The notes: generated by a model from the letters alone, not told the origin. Shown: positions 43,712 to 53,316, counted from the first letter of the stretch. The stretch: 64,000 nt of DNA from Pseudomonadales bacterium (GCA_024234635.1 JACKNX010000009.1:62001-126000); one strand, 5' to 3'. A program made the numbers and translations.

Positions 43712-44929
43712 ATGCGACACGACTCCTACGGCCTGGAAATAACCGCCTCAAGTGAGGCGGCGGCAGTCGCGTATCGGCTGGCCGCCGACCGGCTGCTGTC
43801 CGCAACCGGCAATGCGCTGGAGGCCGCGGACGTGGCCGTGCGGGAAGACCCGGATATGCCCATGGCGCACAGCGCTCGCGCCATGGCACTGCTGGCCCGG
43901 GCGGACGTGCCCGCCGCGCGCACCGCGGCGGATGCAGGACTGCGCCTTGCAACCCATGCCACCCGCCGCGAACGCCAGCACGCCGCCATCATCGTCGACG
44001 TCGTCAACGGCCGCCGCGACGAAGCGCTGGCGAAACTGCGTGAGCATCTGGCGGAATACCCGCGCGATGCCCTCGCCATCAATCCGGCGGCAGGCGTGTT
44101 CGGCCTCATCGGCTTCAGTGGCCGACAGGGGCGCGAACGCGAGCAACTGGCGCTCATCGAACCCCTGGCACCGCATTACGGCGACGACTGGTGGTTCAAC
44201 CATGTGCACGGATTCGCGCTGCTGGAGTGTGATGCCGAAGCACGCGCGTTGCCGATAGTGGAAGCAGCCATCACGGCGCGACCCGACAGCGGTCATGCCG
44301 CCCATACCTGGGCGCACGTGTTGTTCGAAACGGGGCAGCACGACCGCGCGCTCGAGTGGCTGACGGACTGGCTGCCCGGCTACGCGCCAGACGGCATCCT
44401 GTACTGCCACACCTGGTGGCACCTCGCGCTGCTGCACCTGCACCGGCACGACTTTGACAGCATGTGGGCCGTATACGACGCGCACTGCCGGGAGGGACAA
44501 TCGGCAAGCCTGCCCATCAACCTGTTCACGGACGGCGTGGCGCTGGCCTGGCGAGCCATCGCCGCGGGCGCTGAGCTTCCCATAGTGCGACTGCAGGCGC
44601 TTCGTGAACTCGGCGAGAAGTACTTTCCGAAGCCCGGCATCTTCGTGGACGTGCATCGCGCCGCCTGCCTGGCCGCACTCGGGGACGCCATTGCGCTTGC
44701 CGACTACCGCAGGGATCTGCGGTCAGCGCTCGACGCCGGCACGTTGTCCGCCGGGGGTGTGGTGCTGGATATTCTGGATGGGTTCGATGCGTTCGCGCGT
44801 GGTCACTGGCAACGCGCATGCGCGGCATTGCAGGCCGCACTCCCTTCGGTGGTTCGCATCGGCGGCAGCCGCGCCCAGCGACGGATTGTCAGCGAAACGC
44901 TGGCAGCGGCCGTGGCGCGCCAGAACTGA
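43712..44929 (+). CDS. TTC38-like tetratricopeptide repeat protein
   Basis: 405 residues, helical throughout, with TPR-like pairs (AADVAVREDPDMPMAHSARAMALLARADVPAARTAAD, split over about residues 38-75) and a conserved core HTWAHVLFETGQHDRALEWL and CHTWWHLALLHL. This matches the TTC38 family found in bacteria and animals, whose function is unknown. No signal peptide. It follows ettA by about 98 bases and precedes repeat copy B. Confidence 0.78.
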   Translation: MRHDSYGLEITASSEAAAVAYRLAADRLLSATGNALEAADVAVREDPDMPMAHSARAMALLARADVPAARTAADAGLRLATHATRRERQHAAIIVDVVNGRRDEALAKLREHLAEYPRDALAINPAAGVFGLIGFSGRQGREREQLALIEPLAPHYGDDWWFNHVHGFALLECDAEARALPIVEAAITARPDSGHAAHTWAHVLFETGQHDRALEWLTDWLPGYAPDGILYCHTWWHLALLHLHRHDFDSMWAVYDAHCREGQSASLPINLFTDGVALAWRAIAAGAELPIVRLQALRELGEKYFPKPGIFVDVHRAACLAALGDAIALADYRRDLRSALDAGTLSAGGVVLDILDGFDAFARGHWQRACAALQAALPSVVRIGGSRAQRRIVSETLAAAVARQN

Positions 44930-44935
44930 CAGTCG

Positions 44936-45143
44936 ACAGTTAGCAGGGTGCTGAAAAAGTCCCTCCTGGACTTGTTTCAGCGGTCGTCGGCTTCGCCGAC
45001 TCGCGCCAAATGCAGCGTTTTCCGCTGCATTTGCGGGCCAGCCATCCCTGGCTGGCGTACCAGGCTGCTTTTTCAGCAGCCTCTCATGGAACTTCAGTTC
45101 CATGCGCGACAGCGCTGGCAATCGCAACGTGGCCAGCTGTTAG
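44936..45143 (+). repeat. Composite palindromic repeat, copy B
   Basis: Bases 44941-45082 are identical to 2278-2419 of copy A across all 142 positions. The right-hand end differs: instead of the terminal CTGCTA it runs straight into the second module in inverted orientation relative to copy A (45082-45143, containing GGAACTTCAGTTCC and the complement of CAGCGCTG). The shared outer sequence suggests the two modules can be arranged in different orders. It lies 11 bases after the TTC38-like stop. Confidence 0.9.
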
Positions 45144-45167
45144 GTCGCATTCCGACGGCGGGCGTCA

Positions 45168-45400
45168 GATGACACGCATACGGACGCCAATCGGCATCTG
45201 CTGCGACTGGCCCGGTTCGATCGTTCCCGAACGCTTCCGCCCTGTTTCTGCGCGGTAGGCCCCGGGTGTCAGCTGATCGCAGGAATGAATCGGTCTTGTC
45301 TCGAACACTCGACCGCCCAACAAGGTAGATGCGTTCGCCGACGGTGAACGCCAATCCGGTTGAAGTCGGTCGTAGGCGATGTGACAGGACTGCGCACCAC
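45168..45400 (-). pseudogene. Unidentified gene remnant
   Basis: On the minus strand two frames look coding in succession: TGLAFTVGERIYLVGR, then after a shift VFETRPIHSCDQLTPGAYRA and on to MRVI and a stop at 45168. It resembles the C-terminal end of an exported protein but no family is recognised. It is the first of several damaged genes in this stretch. Confidence 0.35.
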
Positions 45401-45486
45401 GATTCCCGGGACGTTGCCACTGCCGTTGAAGCCGACATCGCTCTCTCTTACGCTTGCGCCCCGGTTGAGGCAGCTAGAAAAACATC

Positions 45487-46927
45487 ATGAAAGATTTGAC
45501 CTGGATCGACGCTACGGAGACGGCGCAGCTGATCGCCGCCCGCGAGATCTCCCAGCAGAAGCCGTTGATGCCGCATTCGCGCGGCTGGCTCGCATCAATC
45601 CCGATCTCAACGCCGTCATCCACCAGTTTCCGGATGAAGCACGCCTTGCCGCTGCCGCGCACGACCGCAATCACCGCGGGCCCTTCGCCGGCGTTCCTTC
45701 CTGCTCAAGGACATCGGCGCACCTGTCGCCGGCCAGCCGTACCATCTCGGCACGAAAGTTCTGCGGGACGCACAATACGTCTCTCCGACCTCCAGCTACC
45801 TGGGACAGCGATTCCTCGACGCCGGTCTCGTCATTCTGGGTCGCACCAACACGCCGGAATTCGGGCTGATGGCAACCACGGAACCCGCGGCCTACGGATC
45901 AACCCGCAGTCCTGGGATCTGCGCATGAGCCCGGGGCTCGAGCGGCGGGTCTGCCGCGGCCATTGCAGCCGGCATCGTGCCAGCTGCCCACGGCAACGAC
46001 GGTGGCGGCTCCATCCGGATCCCGGCCTCGCTCAACGGACTGGTGGGTCTCAAGTCGTCCCGCGGACGAGTCTCGAACGGACCGTTCCTTGGCGAGGCGT
46101 GGAGCGGCCTCGCCCACGAAGGCGCCTTGACGCGTTCCGTCCGCGATGCAGCCGCGCTGCTCGACGCAATTGCAGGTTATGAGCCAGGTGATCCCTACGG
46201 CGCACCGTCGTTCCAGCGCCCGCTCCGTGCGGAAGTGGGGCAGTCACCCGGCGCCTTGCGCGTCGGTTTCGTGCACACGCTCGACGGCTACGAAACGCAC
46301 TCGGGTGCACCGCCGCCGTCGTCGGCGCCGCGCAGTTGCTCGCCCGGTTGGGGCACCACGTGGAAGACAAGTCGCCGGAAGCGCTACAGCGTTCCGCTGA
46401 AGTGCTCCCCACTGCTGTACAGGATCTTCGCACCAGCGGTAGCACTAGACGTCGAGATCGTCTCCAGCATGGCCGGCTGGCCGGTCTCGGTGGACGAATT
46501 CGAACCTCGCACACAGGACCATGCGCGCCGCTCCCGCAACGACGACGGCCGTCGATCACTTCAAGACCCTGCAGTCGATCTACGAGTTTTCCCGCGACCT
46601 GGAGGGCTGGTGGAATGAATTCGATCTTCTCATCGCCCCAGTGACGGCCCAGCCGAACCTCCCCCCTTACTGCACGCTCGACTTCGATGACAATGACCCG
46701 GACGAATCACACGCAGCCATGCTGCGCTTCATCCCATTCACCGCGCAGTTCAACATGAGTGGCCAGCCGGCGATTGCGCTGCCGCTGCACAGAACTGCCG
46801 CTGGCCTGCCCGTCAGGGGTGCAGCTCGTGGCAGCCTTCGGTCGCGAAGACCTGCTGATTCGTGTCGCGTCACAACTGGAGCAGGCTGCGCCCGTGGTCC
46901 GGCTTCAAGCCACCGCGGTTCAGCTGA
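45487..46927 (+). pseudogene. Amidase-signature family pseudogene (at least five frameshifts)
   Basis: Read across shifting frames this is a near-complete amidase: MKDLTWIDATETAQLIAARE, AVDAAFARLARINPDLNAVI, FLLKDIGAPVAGQPYHLGTK (with the catalytic Lys region), NTPEFGLMATTEPAAYGSTR, the GSSGGSAAA nucleophile loop at about 45935, HGNDGGGSIRIPASLNGLVG and a final PWSGFKPPRFS before a stop at 46927. Frame changes fall near 45555, 45700, 45925, 46300-46520, 46810 and 46890. The order of segments is intact, so the gene decayed by small indels. It resembles the 6-aminohexanoate cyclic-dimer hydrolase group. Clustered sequencing error is the alternative. Confidence 0.8.
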
Positions 46928-47004
46928 CTACCTTTGTCTTTTGCGAGCTCCTGCGTCTGCTTCCGCCCATTGCAGCCCTTGTCTGAACTGGTAGCTTCTG
47001 CCAA

Positions 47005-47377
47005 ATGAGCCTGGAAATTGTCATCGACTCAAATTGCCCGCCACAGACTCGCACATTTCTGGGCTGCGGCATTGCCAGGCTATGAAGTGAGACCATATGA
47101 CGAAGATGAAATCGCGCGTCTTGCGGCATTGGGCTGACACGTGAGACGGATACCAGCGTACCAATCGACTCAATAGACAAGCCTACCGTTTGGTTTCAAA
47201 AAGAGCGATGACCTGACAACGTCACGAAACCGTATCCACTTTGACCTCAAGTTCGGCAACCGCCACGCTGAAGTAACGAGGCTGTTGGCGCTTGGCGCTA
47301 CCGTGCTGACGGAACGCGCCGATCACATCGTCATGCTCGATCCGGAAGGCAATCAGTTCTGTCTGTTCGACCCTTGA
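47005..47377 (+). pseudogene. Glyoxalase/VOC-family pseudogene
   Basis: Starting at the ATG at 47005 (MSLEIVIDSNCP) and shifting frame at least three times, it reads HFWAAALPGYEVRPYDEDE, LTRETDTSVPIDSIDKPTVW, then SRNRIHFDLKFGN and HIVMLDPEGNQFCLFDP before a stop at 47377. RxxHFDL and DPEGNxFCL are typical of one-domain VOC proteins. No single frame is long, so it is easily missed. It lies just after the amidase pseudogene. Confidence 0.7.
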
Positions 47378-47454
47378 CGACCGTCCGTTCCTGGCCGAAG
47401 CCGGAGTAAGCGGCATGGCTGTTTTGAACTTCCGCTTTGACCCGTAACCGACGC

Positions 47455-47960
47455 TCAGAGATTATCTGTGAAACCCTGGATGTCCTGCTTCGACGTCAAA
47501 ACGTGTACTCGGATTGAGGCAGGACAGCGTGATGCAAGAATCAAGTCACTCCTCGGCACCGCTTTCCGATTTCTCCAGTTTCTGAAGACAATTCCCCACT
47601 CATCCCGAAGGCGCTGCAATACGGATTCTTCGCATCCTTCAGGAAGCTGGATTTCACTGGGTCTTCGCAATCCACGCAGAAACGCGCGCCATGAACACAC
47701 CCACCAGGGTGTCGCGAGAATCACGAGAGTGTCTGCGCGCTCCAGCAGAAGGTTCTCATCGACGTCATTGCTATCAACTATCCACTTGTCAGCAGCGAGT
47801 AGCACACCTTGCTTTTCTATCAGCTCGGTCTTTGGCAAATTTGAACCCATCAGGCTTCCAGCTATGGAGATCGAGATGGATAACGGGGAGGTCGGTCTTG
47901 GCTGTGCGCCGCGCTTCGGACGCCTCCGAGCGCACCGAAGTTCAACGAGGCGTTGACTCG
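47455..47960 (-). pseudogene. Adenylate-kinase-like (FlaR / topology-modulation type) pseudogene
   Basis: The 3' part is open (WIVDSNDVDENLLLERADTLVILATPWW, in pieces, then RNWRNRKAVPRSDLI), matching the middle and end of FlaR-like P-loop kinases. The preceding part reads in another frame as LPVIHLDLHSWKPDGFKF, which is the segment after the P-loop in that family. The P-loop itself (GxxGSGKST) is missing. It overlaps the end of the GNAT gene slightly. So the gene has lost its 5' end and has a frameshift. Confidence 0.62.
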
Positions 47961-48499
47961 GGGGAACTGAGCAACATCCGATAGCGCCGCGCACCGGCTG
48001 ATTCACACTCCGTTGGTTCCATCCCCAATCTCCTGGCAAGCGCTATCGAGTGCCTGTTGTCCGGTTCAATGAACGCTTCAATCCCCGTCGCGCCGTTCTC
48101 TTGCCGCCAGGTAATGGCAGCCTCTGCCGCTTCGGTCATGAACCCGCGCCCCCAGTAATCGGGATTCATGTGAAAGGCAATCTCAGACCACCCGGCAAGC
48201 GAGTTGAAGCCGACATGACCGATGAAGGCATGATTGCTCCCCAGCAATATCGCCCAACGAAAACCCCAACCGTCAGCCGCTGCTCTCAGCCAGAACACAA
48301 TCAGGCGATCACTCTCCGCGGGTGTCTTTGCGGGTAACTCAATTTCGACGCCATCTTCGTCGAGAGCCTGACCGGAGTAGCGCTGAACCTGGCTGTTTCG
48401 CCACATCCGGAACATTCCGTCGGAATGGCGCATGGACAACGGCTCAAGTTTCAAACGCGTCGTCGTCAAGGTCGGGATATTCAGTTGGTACTGTTCCAT
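47942..48499 (-). CDS. GNAT acetyltransferase, RimJ/RimL type
   Basis: 185 residues. TTTRLKLEPLSMRHSDGMFRMW at the start, AFIGHVGFNSL, and the acetyl-CoA region NPDYWGRGFMTEAAEAAITW with EPDNRHSIALARRLGME are the usual RimJ/RimL-like GNAT features. It is intact, unlike its downstream neighbours. It would acetylate an N-terminus or a small molecule; the target is unknown. Confidence 0.85.
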   Translation of the reverse strand: MEQYQLNIPTLTTTRLKLEPLSMRHSDGMFRMWRNSQVQRYSGQALDEDGVEIELPAKTPAESDRLIVFWLRAAADGWGFRWAILLGSNHAFIGHVGFNSLAGWSEIAFHMNPDYWGRGFMTEAAEAAITWRQENGATGIEAFIEPDNRHSIALARRLGMEPTECESAGARRYRMLLSSPESTPR

Positions 48500-48528
48500 A
48501 TCAGTACATCACGAGCGCGGACGCTTGC

Positions 48529-49254
48529 TCAGCGTGATGCTCTCGCCCACAGATACCCCTTGCCACTCGTTCGATAGGTTTGCAACAGAATGCGTTCCCG
48601 GTTGAGTTCAGCAAGCTTCGGCTGCAGCGCAACATGCGCGGGATCGTCGCGATGCCTGATGGCTGCTGCCTCATCCGCGAACGCCGCGATGAACAGCAGA
48701 TCGCCCTGCCGAATGGGCGGGCCACGGTCAGCATCGCGAATCGCCAACCCGCCCGAATAAATCAGCGTGCCGGGCTCGTTGTCCCAGCAGTATCTGGCGT
48801 GGTCACCGGTGAGCTGTATGTACCGGTCCCTGGTCGCCTCGTCCTGAAACCGGGTCACGATGACAGTCATCCGCAAGCCGCGCGTGCGAAGTACCTCCGC
48901 ATACTCGGGGCGTGACCACCAGCCATAGTCATCGATGTCGGCAAACAGGCTGGTCATGACACGCCGTTTGGTCATTCTCCGGGCACCCATGGTTTCCTGC
49001 AGAGCCGCGTGCGCCGGGCGTTGCTGATGCAGATGGATGCTGTTCATGCCGCGTGCGTAGCGTTCGAAGACGAGCACCTGCCGCTCGTGTTCTTCGGATT
49101 GCAACGCTTCATAAGCGTTGGTTTCCGGCTCACCCGTCAATGCATCCAGACCGCGCGGTTCCCAGACATCGAGCCACTCGTCCATCGTGGTCGTGTCGCC
49201 ACGAATTTCGTACTCGACCAGGACGGTCAGTGAATCTTCCGCCGTATGGTTCAT
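48529..49254 (-). CDS. Dimeric alpha/beta-barrel (ABM/NIPSNAP-like) protein
   Basis: 241 residues from the ATG at 49254; a GTG 12 bases upstream is possible. Two ferredoxin-like halves can be seen: about 10-90 (LTVLVEYEIRGDTTTMDEWL...ERQVLVFERYARGMNSIHLHQQ) and about 125-230 (MTVIVTRFQDEATRDRYIQL...DLLFIAAFADEAAAIRHRDD). This resembles quinol/antibiotic-biosynthesis monooxygenase-type barrels. No catalytic residues are certain. It is 29 bases upstream of the GNAT gene on the same strand. Confidence 0.55.
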   Translation of the reverse strand: MNHTAEDSLTVLVEYEIRGDTTTMDEWLDVWEPRGLDALTGEPETNAYEALQSEEHERQVLVFERYARGMNSIHLHQQRPAHAALQETMGARRMTKRRVMTSLFADIDDYGWWSRPEYAEVLRTRGLRMTVIVTRFQDEATRDRYIQLTGDHARYCWDNEPGTLIYSGGLAIRDADRGPPIRQGDLLFIAAFADEAAAIRHRDDPAHVALQPKLAELNRERILLQTYRTSGKGYLWARASR

Positions 49255-49324
49255 CTCACGCCTCAATCACGGCCGGGCGCCTGCCTGGCAGGGAGTCTCG
49301 GAACAACGGCTAACCCGTCGTGCA

Positions 49325-49585
49325 TCAACTGCCGACAGCATTCGGCCGCGTTGTCATCTCTTTCGCGGCGCGCTGGCTCTCCAGGCGCATTTCCTTCCAT
49401 TCACTCTTTTTCATGCACACCTTTTCCCTGAAATAGGTGCCGGCCTTTTTCACACGCTTGCACACCATGGGGTCTTCCTCCCCGGTGGCGGCAACCGCGG
49501 CTTTTTCTTCCTTATCGTCGGCGAGCGCCGGCAAAGCACTGCCCACACCAAGGAGGCCCAGAAGCAGGAGCAGTCGAGCAGTCAT
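49325..49585 (-). CDS. Small exported protein, CxRVKxxG...VC family
   Basis: 86 residues with a signal peptide (MTARLLLLLGLLGVGSALPALA). The mature part carries VCKRVKKAGTYFREKVCMKK and EWKEMRLESQ; two cysteines about 15 residues apart flank a basic stretch. Such short periplasmic proteins are common in proteobacteria and uncharacterised. The start at 49585 is chosen because the signal peptide begins there; GGAGAGTTCCC precedes it. Confidence 0.72.
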   Translation of the reverse strand: MTARLLLLLGLLGVGSALPALADDKEEKAAVAATGEEDPMVCKRVKKAGTYFREKVCMKKSEWKEMRLESQRAAKEMTTRPNAVGS

Positions 49586-49691
49586 GGGAACTCTCCGATA
49601 ACTCAATGCAGTTACATTCTCACTGGCGCAGGGGAGAAGCAATACCGGGGTCCGGGCGGAAACCTGCGTGTGTGCGCGGCGCGCGGCCGCC

Positions 49692-51059
49692 TCAGAACTC
49701 CGCCAGCACATCCAGGGCCGCGGAGAGGCTCTTCACGCCGTGCACCGCCATGCCCTTGATCGCCTCCTTGGGCCGATTGCCCCACGGCACGATAGCCCGT
49801 TTGAAACCATGTTTCGCGGCCTCGCGCATACGTTCCTGGCCGTTGACCACGGGACGCACTTCACCCGTGAGACCCAGCTCGCCGAAGACGATCAGGTCCT
49901 TGGGCAACTGCCGGTTGCGCAGTGAGGACAACACAGCCAGCAGTGCCGCGAGGTCGGCGCCCGTTTCGGTAATGCGCACGCCACCCACTACATTGACGAA
50001 CACGTCCTGGTCCGCCAAGGCCACACCGCAATGCCTGTGCAGCACGGCCAGGTGCATGGCCAGGCGCTGCTGATCCAGCCCCACGCCAACCCGTTTGCCG
50101 TAGCCGCCCTGTACTTCGTCCACCAGTGCCTGGATTTCCACCAGCAATGGCCGCGTGCCTTCCCATGTCACCGTGGCAACGCTGCCGGGCGCGTCGAGCT
50201 CACCGCGCTGCAGGAAGATGGCCGATGGATTGGCCACCTCGCGCATGCCGTGTTCGGTCATCGCGAAGATGCCGAGTTCATTCACCGCGCCGAAGCGGTT
50301 CTTGTGACTGCGCAGCGTGCGATAGCGCGCGCCGGCAGGGCTGTCCAGCATGAGGAAGGCGTCGATCATGTGTTCGAGCACTTTCGGGCCCGCCAGGCTC
50401 CCTTCCTTCGTCACGTGCCCCACCAGCACGAAGATGGTCCCCGTGCGCTTGGCCAGCCGCGTGAAATAGGCGGCGGTTTCACGCACCTGCGTCACGCTGC
50501 CTGGTGTCGATTCCACCGAACCGAGCTGCATCACCTGGATGGAGTCGAGGATGACCAAATCCGGGCGCCGCTGTTCCACCTCGGCGGCAATGGTCTCGGC
50601 CAGCGTTTCCGCGGCCACGACAAGATCATCCACGGGCAGGTGCAGGCGATGCGCACGCATGGCGAGCTGCGTCAGCGATTCTTCACCGGTGACATAGAGC
50701 ACGCTGTGCGACCGCGCGAGCGTGGTCGCCACCTGGAGCAGCAGCGTGCTCTTGCCCGCGCCGGGATCGCCGCCGATCATGATCATCGAACCCGGCACCA
50801 GGCCGCCGCCGAGCACGCGATCCAGCTCACCGATGCCTGTGGCGATGCGGGTGACTTCCTCCGCCCTGACCTCGCCCAGACGTTTCACTTCACTGCGGGC
50901 ATCGGCATAACCGCCCCGCGATGGTTCGGCAATGGGTCCGATGTTCACGCGCGACAGGGTATTCCACGCGGAACAGGTCCCGCACTGCCCCTGCCAGCGC
51001 GCATGTTCAGCGCCGCACTCGCCGCACACATAGGCGCTGCGCGCCTTCCTGCCCGCCAT
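49692..51059 (-). CDS. radA: DNA repair protein RadA (Sms)
   Basis: 455 residues. N-terminal zinc finger CGECGAEHARWQGQCGTC, Walker A GGDPGAGKSTLL, the RadA-specific HKNRFG motif, and a C-terminal Lon-like domain with GGVRITETGADLAALLA. It drives branch migration in recombinational repair. It overlaps the dnaB stop by one base (TGATG), so both are transcribed together. Confidence 0.96.
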   Translation of the reverse strand: MAGRKARSAYVCGECGAEHARWQGQCGTCSAWNTLSRVNIGPIAEPSRGGYADARSEVKRLGEVRAEEVTRIATGIGELDRVLGGGLVPGSMIMIGGDPGAGKSTLLLQVATTLARSHSVLYVTGEESLTQLAMRAHRLHLPVDDLVVAAETLAETIAAEVEQRRPDLVILDSIQVMQLGSVESTPGSVTQVRETAAYFTRLAKRTGTIFVLVGHVTKEGSLAGPKVLEHMIDAFLMLDSPAGARYRTLRSHKNRFGAVNELGIFAMTEHGMREVANPSAIFLQRGELDAPGSVATVTWEGTRPLLVEIQALVDEVQGGYGKRVGVGLDQQRLAMHLAVLHRHCGVALADQDVFVNVVGGVRITETGADLAALLAVLSSLRNRQLPKDLIVFGELGLTGEVRPVVNGQERMREAAKHGFKRAIVPWGNRPKEAIKGMAVHGVKSLSAALDVLAEF

Positions 51060-52456
51060 CAGGAGAAACCGTTGTAGATATCGGGGGCGAGATTCTCGAA
51101 CTTGGTCAGCGAGCCGTTGAACTGCAGGCGCACCGTACCGATGGGGCCGTTGCGCTGCTTGCCGATGATGATCTCGGCGATACCCTTGTCAGGCGAGGCA
51201 TCGTTGTAGACCTCATCGCGATAAATGAAGAGGATGAGGTCGGCGTCCTGCTCGATGGCGCCGGACTCCCGCAGGTCCGACATCATCGGCCGCTTGTCGG
51301 CCCGGCCTTCCAGGCTGCGGTTGAGCTGTGACAGGGCAATCAACGGACAGCTCAGCTCCTTGGCCAGCCCCTTCAGCGAGCGGGAGATTTCCGAGATTTC
51401 GTTCACCCGGTTTTCTGCCTCGTTCGCCGTGCGCATGAGCTGCAGGTAGTCCACCACGATGAGACCAATGCCGCCATTCGCCTGCCGGGCGATACGCCGC
51501 GCGCGGGAGCGCATCTCCGTGGGCGTAAGCGCAGGCGTGTCGTCGATGAAGAGCTGCTTGTCCTTGAGCTGCGCCACCGCACCGGTGAACCGCGACCAGT
51601 CCTCGTCTTTCAGGTTGCCCGTGCGCAGGCGGGAGAAGTCGATGCGCCCCAGCGAAGCGAGCATGCGCATCACCAGCTGTTCCGCGGGCATTTCCATGGA
51701 AAATACGAGCACCGCGCCCTTGCCTGTCATTGCCGCGTGCTCGGCGATGTTCATGGAGAACGAGGTCTTGCCCATCGACGGGCGACCCGCAACGATAATG
51801 AGGTCGGATTTCTGCAGACCCGCCGTTTCGTCGTCCAGGTCGTCGAATCCCGTGGACAGGCCCGTGATATTGCCCTTGCTGTCGAACAGTTCCTGCACGC
51901 GCTTCACCGCGCCCGCCAGGATTTCGTTCACCGGCTCCGGGCCACCGTCTCTCAGCCGACCTTCGGAGATGTTGAACACCGACTTCTCGGCAATATCGAG
52001 CAGCGCGCCCGCATCCTTACCCTGGGGGGAAAAGGCCATCTCGGCGATCTGGTTGGCGGCGGCAATGAGCTGCCGGAGCGTGCTGCGCTCGCGCACGATG
52101 CGGGCATAGGCCAGCAGGTTGGTGACACCTGGCGTCGCATCCACCAGCTCCGCGAGATAGGCAAGGCCGCCGGCGCGCTCGAGCATGCCGTTGGACTGCA
52201 GTTTTTCCGAAACCGTCACCGCGTCCAGCGGCTCATCGTCGTCCGCAAGCGAAATCATCGCCTCGAAAATGAGCTGGTGCTGCGGCCGGTAGAAGTCTGA
52301 CGACTTGCAGATCTCGACCACGTCGATCCAGCGCTCGGCCGACAGCATGAGCCCGCCGAGCACGCTCATCTCCGCCTCCACGGAATGGGGCGGAACCTTG
52401 AGCGACGCCGTATTCATGGCGCGATCGTTGTAGGGAGGCAGGGGTTGTTCGGACAT
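51059..52456 (-). CDS. dnaB: Replicative DNA helicase
   Basis: 465 residues from the ATG at 52456. N-terminal domain KVPPHSVEAEMSVLGGLML, then the RecA-like motor with Walker A AGRPSMGKTSFSMN, VVDYLQLM and LSQLNRSLEGRADKRPMMSD. It unwinds DNA at the replication fork as a hexamer. It lies downstream of rplI on the same strand after a strong terminator, in the conserved rplI-dnaB order. Confidence 0.97.
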   Translation of the reverse strand: MSEQPLPPYNDRAMNTASLKVPPHSVEAEMSVLGGLMLSAERWIDVVEICKSSDFYRPQHQLIFEAMISLADDDEPLDAVTVSEKLQSNGMLERAGGLAYLAELVDATPGVTNLLAYARIVRERSTLRQLIAAANQIAEMAFSPQGKDAGALLDIAEKSVFNISEGRLRDGGPEPVNEILAGAVKRVQELFDSKGNITGLSTGFDDLDDETAGLQKSDLIIVAGRPSMGKTSFSMNIAEHAAMTGKGAVLVFSMEMPAEQLVMRMLASLGRIDFSRLRTGNLKDEDWSRFTGAVAQLKDKQLFIDDTPALTPTEMRSRARRIARQANGGIGLIVVDYLQLMRTANEAENRVNEISEISRSLKGLAKELSCPLIALSQLNRSLEGRADKRPMMSDLRESGAIEQDADLILFIYRDEVYNDASPDKGIAEIIIGKQRNGPIGTVRLQFNGSLTKFENLAPDIYNGFS

Positions 52457-52567
52457 GGGAGCAGGGCTGCTTTCGGGATGACATCGTCCCGCGTAGGACC
52501 GCATCGCGCAACGGAAAAAGCGGTGCAAATGCTGTGAGCGATCGAACCAGCAAGAAAGAGGATAGTG

Positions 52568-52608
52568 AAAAAAACCCACCGGGCCGCGTCGTCCGCGCGA
52601 CCCGGTGG
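52568..52608 (-). terminator. Rho-independent terminator after rplI
   Basis: On the minus strand an 8-base-pair outer stem (CCACCGGG/CCCGGTGG) extends inward with further CG pairs and is followed by seven T residues (52574-52568). It sits 27 bases past the rplI stop. A clear intrinsic terminator separating the ribosomal-protein operon from dnaB. Confidence 0.88.
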
Positions 52609-52634
52609 CTACTCAAACCCGCGTCAGGCGGGTG

Positions 52635-53084
52635 TCACTCGGCGGCAACGATAACCTTGATGGAAGTGGTCACTTCCGAATGCAACTGGATATCGATGTC
52701 GTATTCGCCCGTGAGCCGGATGACACCTTCCGGCATGCGTACTTCCGCCTTACGTACTTCGTGCCCGAGGGTCACCAGCGCAGCCGCAATCTCACCGGTG
52801 CCGACGGAGCCGAACAGCCGGCCTTCGTCGCCGACCTTGGCAAACACCGTCACGGCAACACCTTCCAGACCGGCAGCCCGACCGCGCGCGGCCGTCAGCT
52901 TGTCATTGGCCGCGCGTTCGAGCTCAGCACGACGCTCCTCGAACACCTTGCGGTTTTCCGGCGTCGCGCGTACCGCCATACCCTGTGGCAACAGGTAGTT
53001 GCGCGCATAGCCTGGTTTGACGTTTACCTCGTCACCAAGTTCGCCGAGATTGGTCACCGGCTCCTGCAGAATCACATGAACCAC
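52635..53084 (-). CDS. rplI: 50S ribosomal protein L9
   Basis: 149 residues, the E. coli length. VILQEPVTNLGELGDEVNVKPGYARNYL (in two parts) and the long central helix are diagnostic. It binds 23S rRNA near the L1 stalk. Last gene of the rpsF-rpsR-rplI operon, followed by a strong terminator. Confidence 0.97.
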   Translation of the reverse strand: MVHVILQEPVTNLGELGDEVNVKPGYARNYLLPQGMAVRATPENRKVFEERRAELERAANDKLTAARGRAAGLEGVAVTVFAKVGDEGRLFGSVGTGEIAAALVTLGHEVRKAEVRMPEGVIRLTGEYDIDIQLHSEVTTSIKVIVAAE

Positions 53085-53094
53085 GCCGGCCTCC

Positions 53095-53316
53095 TTATTT
53101 GTGCTGGTCGGTGTAGGGCAACAGCGCCAGGAAGCGCGCGCGGTTGATCTCGGTGGTCAGCTTGCGCTGGAACTTGGCCGAGGCACCGGAAATGCGCGCC
53201 GGCACGATCTTGCCGGTCTCACCGATGAACTGCTTGAGGAAGTCGAGGTCCTTGTAGTCCACGTCTTCCGTCTGAATGTTGACTTCGCCCTGGCGGCGAC
53301 GACGAAAACGGCTCAT
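53095..53316 (-). CDS. rpsR: 30S ribosomal protein S18
   Basis: 73 residues. SRFRRRRQGEVNIQTEDVDY is slightly divergent at the N-terminus but YKDLDFLKQFIGETGKIVPA and RISGASAKFQRKL are standard S18. It pairs with S6 on the 30S platform. Its ATG overlaps the rpsF stop (ATGA). Confidence 0.97.
   Translation of the reverse strand: MSRFRRRRQGEVNIQTEDVDYKDLDFLKQFIGETGKIVPARISGASAKFQRKLTTEINRARFLALLPYTDQHK

Noticed and set aside
41829..43952. 707-codon minus-strand frame
   Set aside because: Antisense shadow of ettA, whose ABC motifs are unmistakable.
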